Shown: positions 27,412 to 37,735, numbered from the stretch's first letter. The stretch: DNA of 64,000 nt from PGYU01 sp964637845 (GCA_964637845.1 CAZWXI010000001.1:44934-108933); one strand, 5' to 3'. Numbers and translations: made by a program. The notes: generated by a model from the sequence alone, not told the origin.

Positions 27412-29958
27412 TTAATTCTTGGGTAAATCGTCACTTATGTCGAGTTCGCCGTCAGTAACCACTGTGGGTTTAATAAGATTTTTCTCGTCAATTTGCGTTA
27501 TGCCTTTCGTAAAATCGAATTTCAATTTATCGGCTTCCTTATTGACATCGGCGATGATTTTTGCACCATATCCGAGATTTTCTACCAAAATCAGTTCGGC
27601 GATTTCATCTTCAAGATACTTTTGGATTGCACGTTTCAACGGGCGGGCACCATATTTTTCGTCAAATCCTGTATCCACGAGGAATTCTTTGCCTGCATCG
27701 GTCAATTCAAACTCCATCTTGTTAGCTTTGAGTCGTTTCCTCAATGCTTCAGTTTGGATATCTATTATTCCGAAAATATCCTTACGACTCAAGCGATGGA
27801 ATATGATGAAATCATCAATGCGATTTATAAATTCCGGATTGAACAAGCGTTTAATCGAGTCCTCGATAGTTGATTTAATATGCGAATAATCGTCAGTTTC
27901 CTTATCCAATGAGAAGCCGATTTTGCCCCCGGCTTTGACGTCGCGAGTACCGACATTTGATGTCATGATAATGATTGTATTCTTGAAGTCCACTTTACGT
28001 CCCAGTCCGTCAGTAAGCACACCGTCATCAAATACTTGCAGGAGTATATTGAATACGTCGGGATGCGCCTTCTCAATTTCATCTAAAAGAATAATACTGT
28101 ATGGCTTGCGGCGAACTTTTTCGGTTAATTGACCACCTTCTTCATAGCCGACATAGCCCGGAGGAGCTCCGACGAAACGTGAAACCGAGAATTTCTCCAT
28201 ATACTCGCTCATGTCTATACGAATCAGCGAATCTTCCGAATCAAACATGACTTTTGCAAGCGCCTTAGCAAGTTCTGTCTTGCCAACTCCCGTTGGGCCT
28301 AAAAACATGAATGAGCCAATCGGGCGCTTTGGGTCTTTCAGCCCGGCTCGTGCTCTACGAATTGCTTTAGCTAACGATTTAATTGCTTCATCTTGCCCAA
28401 CTACGAACTTTGTCAGGTCCTCGGAGAGCCCCATCAACTTTTGTGACTCAGTTTCAGCTATTCGATTTACAGGTACTCCAGTAACCATTGCAACTATGTC
28501 GGCAACATCCTCTTCATTTACAGGAAAGACTTGCTCGCCGGATTTGTTTTCCCATTCAATTTTGGCAAGTTCAAGCTCGTTATGGAGCCTCTTTTCCATG
28601 TCCCGAAGACGCGCCGCTTCCTCGAAATTCTGCCTCTTAACGACATTGTTCTTTTCCGTGCGAATATCAGCAATTTTTTCTTCTAGTTCGATAATTTCTT
28701 TCGGTACGACAATATTTGACAAATGCACTTTTGCACCTGCTTCATCTAAAATGTCAATTGCTTTATCTGGGAACATCCTGTCGGTAATATATCGCTCAGA
28801 CAGCCTTACGCATGCTTCGACAGCATCATTTGTGTAAACGACGTTGTGATGCTCCTCATATTTATCTTTAATGTTGTTCAAAATTTGCAATGTCTCATCG
28901 CTTGACGGAGGATCAACCAAAATTTTCTGGAACCTTCGGTCGAGTGCCCCATCCTTTTCAATGTATTGGCGGTACTCATCTAATGTAGTAGCACCTATAC
29001 ACTGTATATCACCCCTTGCAAGAGCCGGTTTGAACATGTTCGAGGCATCAAGTGAGCCACTTGCTCCTCCTGCACCAACGATAGTATGTATCTCATCAAT
29101 GAATAAAATAACGTCTTTAGCTTTTTCCAATTCGTTCAATACTGCTTTCATGCGTTCTTCAAATTGACCGCGGTACTTTGTTCCCGCCACAAGCGAAGCT
29201 AAATCGAGCGTGACAATTCTTTTGTCGAAAAGTGCGCGAGATACTTTTTTCTGTATAATTTTCAAGGCAAGACCTTCTACAATAGCAGTTTTACCGACGC
29301 CCGGCTCTCCAATGAGCACGGGATTATTCTTCTTCCTACGAGAAAGTACTTGCGAAACACGCTCAATTTCTTTCAATCTGCCGATTACAGGGTCGAGTTT
29401 ACCTTCAAGTGCCAATTTGGTCAAGTCCCTACCAAAATTATCTATAACGGGAGTTTTAGCTCTTTCTTTAGCCACTTTTGGAAGAGGCTGTCCTGATGGA
29501 ATTCCGCGTGAATAGGAACTTTGACCACTCAGAATATTTTCTAATTCTCTTCGAGCTGAATCATAATTTATAGAAAATTGTGCTAAAATTTGTGCTGAAA
29601 TATTTTCTTCGTCCCTGAGTAACGAGAGCAACAGGTGCTCTGTGCCAATTGTTTCAGATTTGAACAACTTTGCTTCGAGATAAGTAATTTTCAAAACCTT
29701 TTCGGCTTGTTTTGTCAACGGGATGTTCCCTATGGTAATTGTGTTACCTGATTGTCTGACCGTGTCCTCTATACCTTTTTTCAATTTGTATAAATCCGTA
29801 CCTAAACCCTTCAAGATGCGGACAGCCATACCATCACCTTCTCGTATGATACCCAGCAAAAGATGCTCGGTTCCAATATAGTCGTGACCGAGCCGAATTG
29901 CTTCTTCGCGGCTCAACCTTATGACGTCGTTTACTCTATTTGAAAAATTTCCTTCCAT
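27412..29958 (-). CDS. clpC: ATP-dependent Clp protease ATP-binding subunit ClpC
   Basis: ClpC (848 residues) is an AAA+ unfoldase that feeds substrates to ClpP. It has two N-terminal Clp repeats (about 1-145, including GTEHLLLGIIREG), AAA domain 1 (GEPGVGKTAIVEG, about 215), a UVR-like middle segment (about 425-460, RQNFEEAARLRDMEKRL), and AAA domain 2 (GPTGVGKTELAKAL, about 565). The UVR segment and length distinguish ClpC from ClpB and ClpA. The tail is acidic. AGGA lies before the ATG, and a TAnnTTTG match is seen upstream (29999-30006). The gene order mutS-clpC is on the same strand. Confidence 0.96.
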   Translation of the reverse strand: MEGNFSNRVNDVIRLSREEAIRLGHDYIGTEHLLLGIIREGDGMAVRILKGLGTDLYKLKKGIEDTVRQSGNTITIGNIPLTKQAEKVLKITYLEAKLFKSETIGTEHLLLSLLRDEENISAQILAQFSINYDSARRELENILSGQSSYSRGIPSGQPLPKVAKERAKTPVIDNFGRDLTKLALEGKLDPVIGRLKEIERVSQVLSRRKKNNPVLIGEPGVGKTAIVEGLALKIIQKKVSRALFDKRIVTLDLASLVAGTKYRGQFEERMKAVLNELEKAKDVILFIDEIHTIVGAGGASGSLDASNMFKPALARGDIQCIGATTLDEYRQYIEKDGALDRRFQKILVDPPSSDETLQILNNIKDKYEEHHNVVYTNDAVEACVRLSERYITDRMFPDKAIDILDEAGAKVHLSNIVVPKEIIELEEKIADIRTEKNNVVKRQNFEEAARLRDMEKRLHNELELAKIEWENKSGEQVFPVNEEDVADIVAMVTGVPVNRIAETESQKLMGLSEDLTKFVVGQDEAIKSLAKAIRRARAGLKDPKRPIGSFMFLGPTGVGKTELAKALAKVMFDSEDSLIRIDMSEYMEKFSVSRFVGAPPGYVGYEEGGQLTEKVRRKPYSIILLDEIEKAHPDVFNILLQVFDDGVLTDGLGRKVDFKNTIIIMTSNVGTRDVKAGGKIGFSLDKETDDYSHIKSTIEDSIKRLFNPEFINRIDDFIIFHRLSRKDIFGIIDIQTEALRKRLKANKMEFELTDAGKEFLVDTGFDEKYGARPLKRAIQKYLEDEIAELILVENLGYGAKIIADVNKEADKLKFDFTKGITQIDEKNLIKPTVVTDGELDISDDLPKN

Positions 29959-29998
29959 AATCCTGTCAATTTAGTTAAAAACTAAGTAAAATGACGCT

Positions 29999-30006
29999 CA
30001 AATCTA
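29999..30006 (-). promoter_or_regulatory. Bacteroidota-type -7 element before clpC
   Basis: Read on the minus strand this is TAGATTTG, a match to TAnnTTTG, 40 bases before the clpC ATG. No clear -33 element is present. Confidence 0.35.
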
Positions 30007-30044
30007 TTGATTATTTGTATTAACTAAGATATATTGAAATCTAT

Positions 30045-32681
30045 TTATTTTCTGACTGCTTCCTTGTGCAATTCTATAAGTAGATTGAATGCTTGTATAG
30101 GGGTGAGGTGGTCAATCTTTATCGCAGCGAGCCGTTCTCGTAGCTGGTCATCACGGAACTCGAATATTGCAAGCTGGTCTTCGGAACGCTTCGCTTTATT
30201 TGTCTTGATTGACTTTATGTTAGGTTTGCTTTTAGTAGAATCTCCGGTGCGATTTTCTTCACCAAGAGTAGCCATGATTTCATCTGCTCGTGTGATGACT
30301 TCGTGAGGCATACCAGCCATCTTAGCTACATGAATTCCGAATGAATAATCACTTGCACCGGGAACGACTTTGTGAGTGAAAATAATTTCAGTACCCGTTT
30401 CAACAACTTCCACTTTATAGTTTTCAATTCCGTAATATCTTGATGCTAAATCGTTTAGTTCATGATAATGTGTTGCGAACAATGTCTTGGCGTTAATTTT
30501 GTCGTGTATATACTCGGATATTGACCAAGCAATTGAAATGCCATCAAAAGTTGCCGTGCCGCGCCCGACTTCGTCAAGCAGTATCAGACTTCGACTGGTA
30601 GCATTATTCATTATGTTTGCGGCTTCCTGCATTTCAACAAGAAAAGTACTTTCTCCGGCAGTAATATTATCCTGTGCTCCTACGCGAGTGAAAATCTTAT
30701 CAACCACTCCGATTTTGGCAAATTCAGCGGCTATGTATGAGCCGATTTGGGCTAAAAGTATATTAATAGCCACTTGTCTCAAATAGCAGGATTTACCCGA
30801 CATATTTGGTCCGGTGATTATATGGAGCATTTTATCGTCGGTATTCATAACTATGGAATTCGGAGTAAAATGCTCGCCTTCTCTCAAAACTTTTTCAACG
30901 ACGGGATGGCGCGCATTAACCAACTCAAGTTCAGTATTATCAACTATTTCAGGTTTGTTATAATTGTTAGCTTCTGCAGTTTCTGCAAGAGACTGCAGAC
31001 AATCAATTTCGGCAGCCAATTGGGCATTGCTTTGGATGGCTTTAGTATGCTCGGAAATTTTTAATAATAATTGATTGAAAAATTTATTTTCAAGCTCACT
31101 TATTTTCTCTTCCGCACTCAATATTTTACTTTCAAAGTCTTTAAGTTCTTCAGTTATATACCTTTCTGCATTTGTCAATGTTTGTTTGCGGATATAATCT
31201 TCGGGGGCTTTGTTTTTATGTGTATTTGTAATTTCAATATAATAACCAAAAACACTTGTAAAACCTACTTTTAATGACGGTATGTCCGTACGGCGTCTTT
31301 CTTGCTCTTGATAATCATTAATCCATTTATTTGCCGAGTACTTGGCCTGAATATACGTATCGAGAGTTGTGTTATAACTATCGCGAAATACTCGTCCTGT
31401 CCCAAGTTGAGCGGTCGGGTCATCTAATAATGATTTTTGAATTAAATTAATGATTTCTGAATTATCTATATAACTATTTTTTAATTCAATTATTTCATTT
31501 ATTTCGCAATTATTAAATAATTCAATAATTACAGGAATCATTGCTAAGCTGTTTTTCAGAGATACGACATCTCGCGGATTTGCTCTTCCGGTACAAACTT
31601 TCGTTATTAGCCGCTCGATATCTCCTATCTCGTGTAACATGTCTCTTGTTTTTTTTCTAACCTCTTTGTTCTTAAAAAAATAACTGACTGAGCTTTGTCT
31701 TTTAATAATTAACTCTCGTCTGATAAGAGGCATACTTACCCATTTTCTAAGTAATCTGCCGCCTTGTGGAGTTCTAGTCTTATCCAATACCGAAATCAAA
31801 GTAGCTGAATGGTTATCGTGTTGCGAAAATAATATTTCCAAATTTCTGCGAGTTGATTTATCCAACTGCATATAATTCTCGGTTGTGTATTTTTGGATTG
31901 AAGCTATTTGATTTGATGCACTATTTTGTGTTTCGTTTATATAATTAAGCAATGCGCCTGCAGCTGATATTCCGATTGCTAAATCATCAATTCCAAAGCC
32001 TTTGAGGGAGTGTGTTTTGAAATGCCTGAGCAAAATATCATTAGTGAAATGATACTCGAACATCCAGTCTTCCACTTTTGTTATTACCGGATTTTGATTT
32101 ATTGCAATAATTTCATTTTGGAAATAATCTTTCTGCTCTTTGCTGATTAATATTTCTGCGGGGTTTATGCTTAATAGAAATTCCTTGAAGTATGTTGAAT
32201 TTATTTCTCCTACTTGAAACTCTCCTGTGGAAATATCTGTTATAGCAATGCCAATTACTTTCATATACGACTTTAAATCATTGCAATATAGTGAAATAAT
32301 AAAATTATTGCTTTTTGTCTCAAGAAGCTTATCATATAAAGCAACACCGGGTGTGACAATTTCGACTACACCACGTTTAACAATACCTTTGGCTTTTTTG
32401 GGATCTTCTAGTTGCTCACAAACCGCTACTCTGTGCCCAGCTTTGACTATTTTCGGTAAATATGCATCTAACTGATGATACGGAAATCCTGCCAAAGGTG
32501 TATCTGCGCCCGCGCCATTATTTCGCTTTGTAAGTGTGATTCCGCATACTTGCGATGTAATTACTGCATCATCGCCAAAGGTTTCATAAAAATCACCTAA
32601 TCTGAAAAGCAAAATTGTATTAGGATATTTTTGCTTTATCTGGTTATATTGTTTCGCTAAAGGTGTTTGGCTTTCTTTCAT
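30045..32681 (-). CDS. mutS: DNA mismatch repair protein MutS
   Basis: MutS (878 residues) recognises mismatches. The mismatch-binding domain starts early with RLGDFYETFGDDA (Phe-x-Glu motif visible as FYE). The clamp and lever follow, then the ATPase with Walker A GPNMSGKS and the ABC-like signature DEVGRGTATFDG. The C-terminus has the segment ending IQAFNLLIELHKEA, which corresponds to the small dimerisation helix region. Length and motifs are those of MutS1. The neighbouring mtgA gene lies 6 bases upstream on the same strand, so a shared transcript is likely. Confidence 0.97.
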   Translation of the reverse strand: MKESQTPLAKQYNQIKQKYPNTILLFRLGDFYETFGDDAVITSQVCGITLTKRNNGAGADTPLAGFPYHQLDAYLPKIVKAGHRVAVCEQLEDPKKAKGIVKRGVVEIVTPGVALYDKLLETKSNNFIISLYCNDLKSYMKVIGIAITDISTGEFQVGEINSTYFKEFLLSINPAEILISKEQKDYFQNEIIAINQNPVITKVEDWMFEYHFTNDILLRHFKTHSLKGFGIDDLAIGISAAGALLNYINETQNSASNQIASIQKYTTENYMQLDKSTRRNLEILFSQHDNHSATLISVLDKTRTPQGGRLLRKWVSMPLIRRELIIKRQSSVSYFFKNKEVRKKTRDMLHEIGDIERLITKVCTGRANPRDVVSLKNSLAMIPVIIELFNNCEINEIIELKNSYIDNSEIINLIQKSLLDDPTAQLGTGRVFRDSYNTTLDTYIQAKYSANKWINDYQEQERRRTDIPSLKVGFTSVFGYYIEITNTHKNKAPEDYIRKQTLTNAERYITEELKDFESKILSAEEKISELENKFFNQLLLKISEHTKAIQSNAQLAAEIDCLQSLAETAEANNYNKPEIVDNTELELVNARHPVVEKVLREGEHFTPNSIVMNTDDKMLHIITGPNMSGKSCYLRQVAINILLAQIGSYIAAEFAKIGVVDKIFTRVGAQDNITAGESTFLVEMQEAANIMNNATSRSLILLDEVGRGTATFDGISIAWSISEYIHDKINAKTLFATHYHELNDLASRYYGIENYKVEVVETGTEIIFTHKVVPGASDYSFGIHVAKMAGMPHEVITRADEIMATLGEENRTGDSTKSKPNIKSIKTNKAKRSEDQLAIFEFRDDQLRERLAAIKIDHLTPIQAFNLLIELHKEAVRK

Positions 32682-32687
32682 ATTTAT

Positions 32688-33371
32688 TTAACTCGGAATT
32701 TGTACTCCCCCCATACGGTTAACAATCCATCCTGTACGCTTATGGATATAATTTGTCGGTTTCGTGGGTGACCATCTATGCGGATTTGGAAGAACAGATG
32801 TTAATAATGCCGCTTCATTTCGCGATAGTTCTGATGCCGATTTCCCGAAAAATTTTCTTGATGCGGCTTCGGCTCCATATAGACCGTCCCCCCATTCCAC
32901 GACATTAATGTACACTTCTATTATTCTACGTTTATCCCAAATAGATTCAATAAGATACGTAAAATATGCTTCAAACCCTTTCCTGATATAATTGCGAGAG
33001 TGATTCAAAAAAGTGTTCTTTGCCGTTTGCATCGTAATGGTGCTTGCACCACGTTTCTTCCTTCCTTTGTGGCGTTGATTGTAATTTTTAGAATCTTTCA
33101 CTGCTTTCCAATCAATGCCGCTGTGGTTCATAAATCTCGCATCTTCTGCTGCTATAATTGCACGAATCAGATTTTTTGATACATCATCATAATTAATCCA
33201 CTCTCGGTTAATGTGCTGGACTCTACCCTCACTCAATGCTTCTATTGAACGAATCAACATGAGGGGAGTAAGTGGGGGATTAAAATATTTGTACGCCATA
33301 ACGATTCCTACAGATAATACTACGAAAGTAAATATTACTAAGAGTAATATTTTAAACAACTTACCTATCAT
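32688..33371 (-). CDS. mtgA: Monofunctional biosynthetic peptidoglycan transglycosylase
   Basis: A 227-residue family GT51 glycosyltransferase that polymerises lipid II into glycan strands. One N-terminal membrane helix (about 5-27) anchors the domain outside. Motifs are AAEDARFMNHSGID (catalytic Glu in the ED pair), RGASTITMQTAKN and the second motif KRRIIEVYINVVEWGDGLYG. No transpeptidase domain follows, so it is the monofunctional form. ATG 33371 is chosen over the TTG at 33377. It overlaps the upstream lipoprotein gene by 11 bases. Confidence 0.93.
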   Translation of the reverse strand: MIGKLFKILLLVIFTFVVLSVGIVMAYKYFNPPLTPLMLIRSIEALSEGRVQHINREWINYDDVSKNLIRAIIAAEDARFMNHSGIDWKAVKDSKNYNQRHKGRKKRGASTITMQTAKNTFLNHSRNYIRKGFEAYFTYLIESIWDKRRIIEVYINVVEWGDGLYGAEAASRKFFGKSASELSRNEAALLTSVLPNPHRWSPTKPTNYIHKRTGWIVNRMGGVQIPS

Positions 33372-33738
33372 AAACAACCGGCGATATAGAGTAAGATATC
33401 GAATGAGAGAACGTTATTTCAAAATTAACTGTATCAGGAGTTGTCAATCTATATTTTTCAAAAATCAAACGATTACTTTTGGTGGAGCTTGGGAAAATAT
33501 CACCATATCCTCTCTCAATACGCTGAATTTCCTTTTCCCCGCTATATGCAGTAGCGATTAAAATAACAAAATATGCAGGTATTTCGCCGAGGTTTTTTAA
33601 TGTAACATCGGCGAAATAGTGTCCGCTTTCAGTAAATCCGAATGATTTTCCCGATACGATTACTTTCGGGTCTTTTTTCGGTTCACATGAATAAATAAAT
33701 ATAATTATTATAAATAAATATATTAATTTCTTTGTCAT
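33361..33738 (-). CDS. Small lipoprotein of unknown function
   Basis: A 125-residue protein with a lipoprotein signal (MTKKLIYLFIIIIFIYSC, where Cys18 is the lipidation site) followed by EPKKDP. The rest looks like a small beta-sandwich with alternating hydrophobic residues (GHYFADVTLKNLGEIPAYF...), reminiscent of FxLYD-type domains, but I cannot assign it. It starts inside the stop of the M20 peptidase gene (ATGA overlap) and overlaps mtgA by 11 bases, so the three are translationally coupled. Confidence 0.7.
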   Translation of the reverse strand: MTKKLIYLFIIIIFIYSCEPKKDPKVIVSGKSFGFTESGHYFADVTLKNLGEIPAYFVILIATAYSGEKEIQRIERGYGDIFPSSTKSNRLIFEKYRLTTPDTVNFEITFSHSISYSISPVVYDR

Positions 33739-35102
33739 TTCGAATATTCTTCTAAAAATAAAGCACTTGCTTTGATGCCGCCGTAAAAATTATCAATGGA
33801 AAAACTTTCGTTTGGCGAATGAATATTATCTCCGGGTAGCCCTAGTCCCATTAGTATTGTCGGGGCTTTCAATACAGCACCGAAAGTTTCGACTATGGGT
33901 ATTGAGCCACCTTCTCGCATCATTATGGGTTCTTTGCCGAATGCTTTCACCATAGCTCGTTTTGCGGCATTTAACCCTTCTCCGTCGAGCTCTACCATTA
34001 CAGGATTTGCTCCGTGTAATTTCGTGATATCCACTTTGACTGTTGGCGGTGCAATTGCCTTTAAGTATCCAACAATCTTAGCAGTTATATCAGCATGCTT
34101 TTGATAAGGTACCAAACGCATGGATATTTTTGCGGTTGCTTTTGATGGCAAAACCGTTTTGGCTCCCTCACCGGTATAACCTCCGTAAATACCGTTCAAA
34201 TCAAGAGTTGGGCGTGCCCAAGTTCTCTCCAAAGTGGTATAACCAAATTCACCGTAACCATCGGCTACCCCAAGCTCCTCTGTATATTCCTCATAATTAA
34301 AGGGCAGTTTGGCAAATCCGTCTCTTTCTTCTTTGGTTAATGGTTTCACGTCATCGTAAAAGCCCGGCACTGTGATTCTGCCGTATTTATCTTTCAGTTG
34401 TGATATCATGTCGCACAATACGTTTATCGGATTATCAACCGCTCCTCCGTATGTACCCGAATGCAGGTCTCGCTTTGGTCCGGTTACGGTAATTTCTATG
34501 TACGAAAGCCCTCGCAATGAGTAGCAAATTGACGGAAGCCCTTCAGCGAACCATTCCGTATCGGATACCATCACCGTATCGCATTTAAGCATTTCTATGT
34601 TTTTGCCGATAAATTCATCAAGATGATTACTACCGCATTCTTCTTCGCCTTCAATCATGAATTTGATATTTACGGGTAATTTGCCTGAAGTTTTAAGTAT
34701 TGACTCAACGGCTTTGATGTGTGCAAATACCTGTCCTTTATCATCGGAACTGCCGCGGGCATAAACTTTGCCGTTATTGACAACAGGTTCGAATGGGGGA
34801 GATGCCCATAATTCGAGGGGGTCAACCGGTTGTACGTCATAATGACCGTAAACGAGTACTGTTCGGGCGTCGGCTCCGGCTCGCAAATCTTCTGCATACA
34901 CAACGGGGTGTCCCGCAGTTTCATGAAGCTCTACTTTTGGCATACCTGCTTGGCGTAAGTTTTCGGCTACCCATTCAGCCGCTCTGCGAGTGTCAGCATT
35001 GTGTTCTGATTGGCTGCTTATGCTCGGAATACGCAAAAAGTCTGTCAATTCGCTGAAAAATCTGTCTTTGTTTGTTTCAATGTAATTGTTCAAATCGCTC
35101 AT
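33735..35102 (-). CDS. M20 family metallopeptidase (dipeptidase)
   Basis: A 455-residue zinc dipeptidase or carboxypeptidase-type enzyme of peptidase family M20. The first metal ligand motif is GHYDVQPVDP, followed by the bridging Asp in RGSSDDKG, then the catalytic base and ligand in EGEEECGS. The lid or dimerisation domain sits in the middle (about 200-330) with the HSGTYGGAVDNP stretch. The last ligand lies in LPGDNIHSPNES. No signal peptide is seen, so it is probably cytoplasmic. First gene of the run M20-lipoprotein-mtgA-mutS-clpC. Confidence 0.92.
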   Translation of the reverse strand: MSDLNNYIETNKDRFFSELTDFLRIPSISSQSEHNADTRRAAEWVAENLRQAGMPKVELHETAGHPVVYAEDLRAGADARTVLVYGHYDVQPVDPLELWASPPFEPVVNNGKVYARGSSDDKGQVFAHIKAVESILKTSGKLPVNIKFMIEGEEECGSNHLDEFIGKNIEMLKCDTVMVSDTEWFAEGLPSICYSLRGLSYIEITVTGPKRDLHSGTYGGAVDNPINVLCDMISQLKDKYGRITVPGFYDDVKPLTKEERDGFAKLPFNYEEYTEELGVADGYGEFGYTTLERTWARPTLDLNGIYGGYTGEGAKTVLPSKATAKISMRLVPYQKHADITAKIVGYLKAIAPPTVKVDITKLHGANPVMVELDGEGLNAAKRAMVKAFGKEPIMMREGGSIPIVETFGAVLKAPTILMGLGLPGDNIHSPNESFSIDNFYGGIKASALFLEEYSK

Positions 35103-35191
35103 TTTTAATCCTCATATTCATCATGTTTATTGAATTCAGACGAATAAAAAGAATATTAATATAAAATTTATTTTGGGATTTGATTTTTTTG

Positions 35192-35199
35192 TATATTTG
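35192..35199 (+). promoter_or_regulatory. Bacteroidota-type -7 element before a secreted protein gene
   Basis: TATATTTG is a full TAnnTTTG match 40 bases before the ATG at 35240. A TTTTG at 35171-35175 is 16 bases upstream and could act as the -33 element. Confidence 0.5.
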
Positions 35200-35239
35200 C
35201 TTCTAATAAAGTTTTGTTTGATACTTAATTGAGGTTTTT

Positions 35240-36277
35240 ATGAAAAATGTACTACTTTCGGCTGATTCAAGAGAAAGTCAAAATTCAGAACTTGCTCTCT
35301 TGGACAAATTTAATAAGTTCATCGTCTTATTTTGTGTCTGTTTCATTTTCTTATTAGCTACAGATGATATTAAAACACAGACGGTAACGAATCCTTGTAC
35401 AGAAGGCGCAAATGTTTTAGCTCAATTTTGCGACTGGATTATTTACGAAAATCTTATGGAACATTTTTGGCCAAATGATTGTGAACCGTTAAATCCACCA
35501 AACAAATGTTCAATACGGGTTGAATATTGCAGAGTGCTGCTTGATAGGGGTAATGGACCAGAATGGGAGACACAGATTAAAAAGGTTGAGCTAATCAATT
35601 GCGAGCAGGACTGTTTTGATTATATTTGGTCTGCAGCATTAATAGTTGCCTCCTTAGAATTGGATTTACCAACACCTTCTTGCGATGAAAATTTTATTTA
35701 CACATTAGCTACTTGTTGGAAACCTAAACATGAAATTACTCCCTGGGGCCCTGTTATATTACTTGGTTATGAGTCTTGTGATGAAGGCGAGTGCTGTGCA
35801 GGTTATTACAGAATTTGCAAATACTATGAAGATGATGAGCCACATATGAGTATTGAATTTCAAAGCCGACTCGTTCGTATAACTCATTTTTGCACACAAC
35901 CATGTCAATTTACTGATTGTTTGTCTTCTGTTCCTTCTATGATAGAATCATTTCGATTGATTGATTTTGGTAGAATAACTCCTGGAATTCCAAAACAATC
36001 TATTTTGTTTAATAATTTACAAGTTCTTTTATTGCTTATGCCAAATCCTACAAATGATGTTTTAAACATGTATATCGAATTTCCAAGCGATGGATTATAT
36101 ACAATAAAGATATTCAACTATTACGGTAAACTTGAGCATGTTCATACAATAGCAAACAGAACTGGTAAATATAATTACAGAATTGACATTGCAAATTTTG
36201 TTGACGGTATATACAAAGTTTGTATTGAAAAAGATAACTCTGTCGTGGCAGTTGAAAAGTTTGTGATAGTTAAATGA
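35240..36277 (+). CDS. Cysteine-rich secreted protein with type IX sorting domain
   Basis: A 345-residue protein. A hydrophobic signal stretch (about 25-41) follows a long polar start. The mature part holds about twenty cysteines, many in pairs such as DEGECCAGYY and QPCQFTDC, suggesting a disulfide-bonded extracellular fold of no family I know. The last about 85 residues are a Por secretion (type A) sorting domain: MPNPTNDVLNMYIEF, then YTIKIFNYYGK, and the ending VDGIYKVCIEKDNSVVAVEKFVIVK in pieces. This directs export by the type IX system and surface attachment. GAGG precedes the ATG. Confidence 0.8.
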   Translation: MKNVLLSADSRESQNSELALLDKFNKFIVLFCVCFIFLLATDDIKTQTVTNPCTEGANVLAQFCDWIIYENLMEHFWPNDCEPLNPPNKCSIRVEYCRVLLDRGNGPEWETQIKKVELINCEQDCFDYIWSAALIVASLELDLPTPSCDENFIYTLATCWKPKHEITPWGPVILLGYESCDEGECCAGYYRICKYYEDDEPHMSIEFQSRLVRITHFCTQPCQFTDCLSSVPSMIESFRLIDFGRITPGIPKQSILFNNLQVLLLLMPNPTNDVLNMYIEFPSDGLYTIKIFNYYGKLEHVHTIANRTGKYNYRIDIANFVDGIYKVCIEKDNSVVAVEKFVIVK

Positions 36278-36328
36278 GACTATTCTATATAAAAAAAATT
36301 TATAGACAATTTTAAAGTGAGGATTATT

Positions 36329-37729
36329 ATGAAAAATATAAACTTTCAAATTTCGCTGCTTATAATAGCTTTTCAACTCATGTTAAACTACCCAAGTTTA
36401 TTATTTTCTTTTGAAGAAGGTTACACACTAACAGTAATTGACAGTTCAATTGCTTACAATTACATTAGTATAGCCTGCTATGACGACGAGAACTGTGTTC
36501 TCTTGAAAACTAGAAATTCTGTGGGAGCAATAATTGAAAAAACAATTGATGGGTTTCAAACGAGCGGAATAGTATATTCCGATACAGCATTGACAGACGA
36601 TAACGGTAATTTGATTCATTTACCGAACTATCTTACGAGAAAACTTTTCTATTTCAAAAGTGGTTTAATCATTGGAATATGTTTACGTGGTGAAATTCTA
36701 AAATCAACAGATTTTGGTAATACATGGACCCTCCTCAGGCACGAATTGGATAAGTTTTATTTCGGTAAAGCGGTTATGGTCAACGAGAATGTCGGATTTG
36801 CCATTTCTATCGTTCCAATTGGACCTCATGATAGAAATATTTATTATACTGATGATGGTTTCGAGACTTGGCAAATTCTTGAGCAACCTGAAGACATAAA
36901 GGATAAATACGTGCCTCAAAATCTGACCGTACAGTATGACGGTTCTGTAGCTGTAGGTTTTTTTAAGAATACTGCCACTTATGAAACAGTACATTACAAG
37001 ATTGACATAACCGGTAAGAACTGGGAGCTAATGTCAACTCCAGAATTTTCTGAGGGTTTGATATTCGATGATGTGTATTTCAAGAATTCTTCCGAAGCTG
37101 TTTGCAGAGCCGCTTCCCTTGATGAGAAACGTTTTCGGGATACGGTTTTGCTCTATAAAACTTACGACGGTGGTGCAAATTGGCTTTTGAAGTTCAAAAC
37201 TATACGTCCCTACAATTTATCTAATAAGATGGTTCATAATAATAATACTGTCTATATACTCGGAAGATATAATCTGGTTGTCAAATCTACTGACTTCGGT
37301 GATACATGGTATTTTATTAATGATAGTCTTAATAAATATGGTTTCACAAGTTATTTAACTGACGCATTTCTTCCATCGCCCGAAGTCTTGTATTACACAA
37401 CTATACAATGGGGACGAATAGTAAAATATCACAGAACCACTACATCTGTGTTTGAGCCGCCTATAAGAAAAATGAACATTTTCCCCAATCCTGTTGTTTC
37501 CGGTGGCGTCTTTTTTGCTGATTACGAAGTCGAATCCTCCGGCAACATGAAAATATACATAGCAGACATAAGCGGAAAAGAGATAAGTACTCTTTATAAT
37601 AATTATACCTATATCGGTAACTATCGGAGCAATTTGCATCTACCTTCAACGCTTTCGTCAGGCTCGTATTGGCTTGTTTTTGAGCTCAACGGAGTTTCAG
37701 CGGTCAAAATGCTGAATGTTCTGAAATAA
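36329..37729 (+). CDS. Secreted Asp-box (BNR-like) repeat protein with type IX sorting domain
   Basis: A 466-residue secreted protein. A signal peptide (about 1-26) is followed by a beta-propeller with several Asp-box repeats: STDFGNTW, TDDGFETW, TYDGGANW and STDFGDTW, all of the S/T-x-D-x-G-x-x-W type. Such repeats cap propeller blades in sialidases and in photosystem stability (YCF48-like) proteins; no sialidase active-site residues can be claimed here. The end is a Por sorting domain (FPNPVVSGG...SGSYWLVFELNG). ATG 36329 is chosen over GTG at 36317 because GAGG (36317-36321) precedes it. A similar protein begins at 63401. Confidence 0.8.
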   Translation: MKNINFQISLLIIAFQLMLNYPSLLFSFEEGYTLTVIDSSIAYNYISIACYDDENCVLLKTRNSVGAIIEKTIDGFQTSGIVYSDTALTDDNGNLIHLPNYLTRKLFYFKSGLIIGICLRGEILKSTDFGNTWTLLRHELDKFYFGKAVMVNENVGFAISIVPIGPHDRNIYYTDDGFETWQILEQPEDIKDKYVPQNLTVQYDGSVAVGFFKNTATYETVHYKIDITGKNWELMSTPEFSEGLIFDDVYFKNSSEAVCRAASLDEKRFRDTVLLYKTYDGGANWLLKFKTIRPYNLSNKMVHNNNTVYILGRYNLVVKSTDFGDTWYFINDSLNKYGFTSYLTDAFLPSPEVLYYTTIQWGRIVKYHRTTTSVFEPPIRKMNIFPNPVVSGGVFFADYEVESSGNMKIYIADISGKEISTLYNNYTYIGNYRSNLHLPSTLSSGSYWLVFELNGVSAVKMLNVLK

Positions 37730-37735
37730 AAAATA

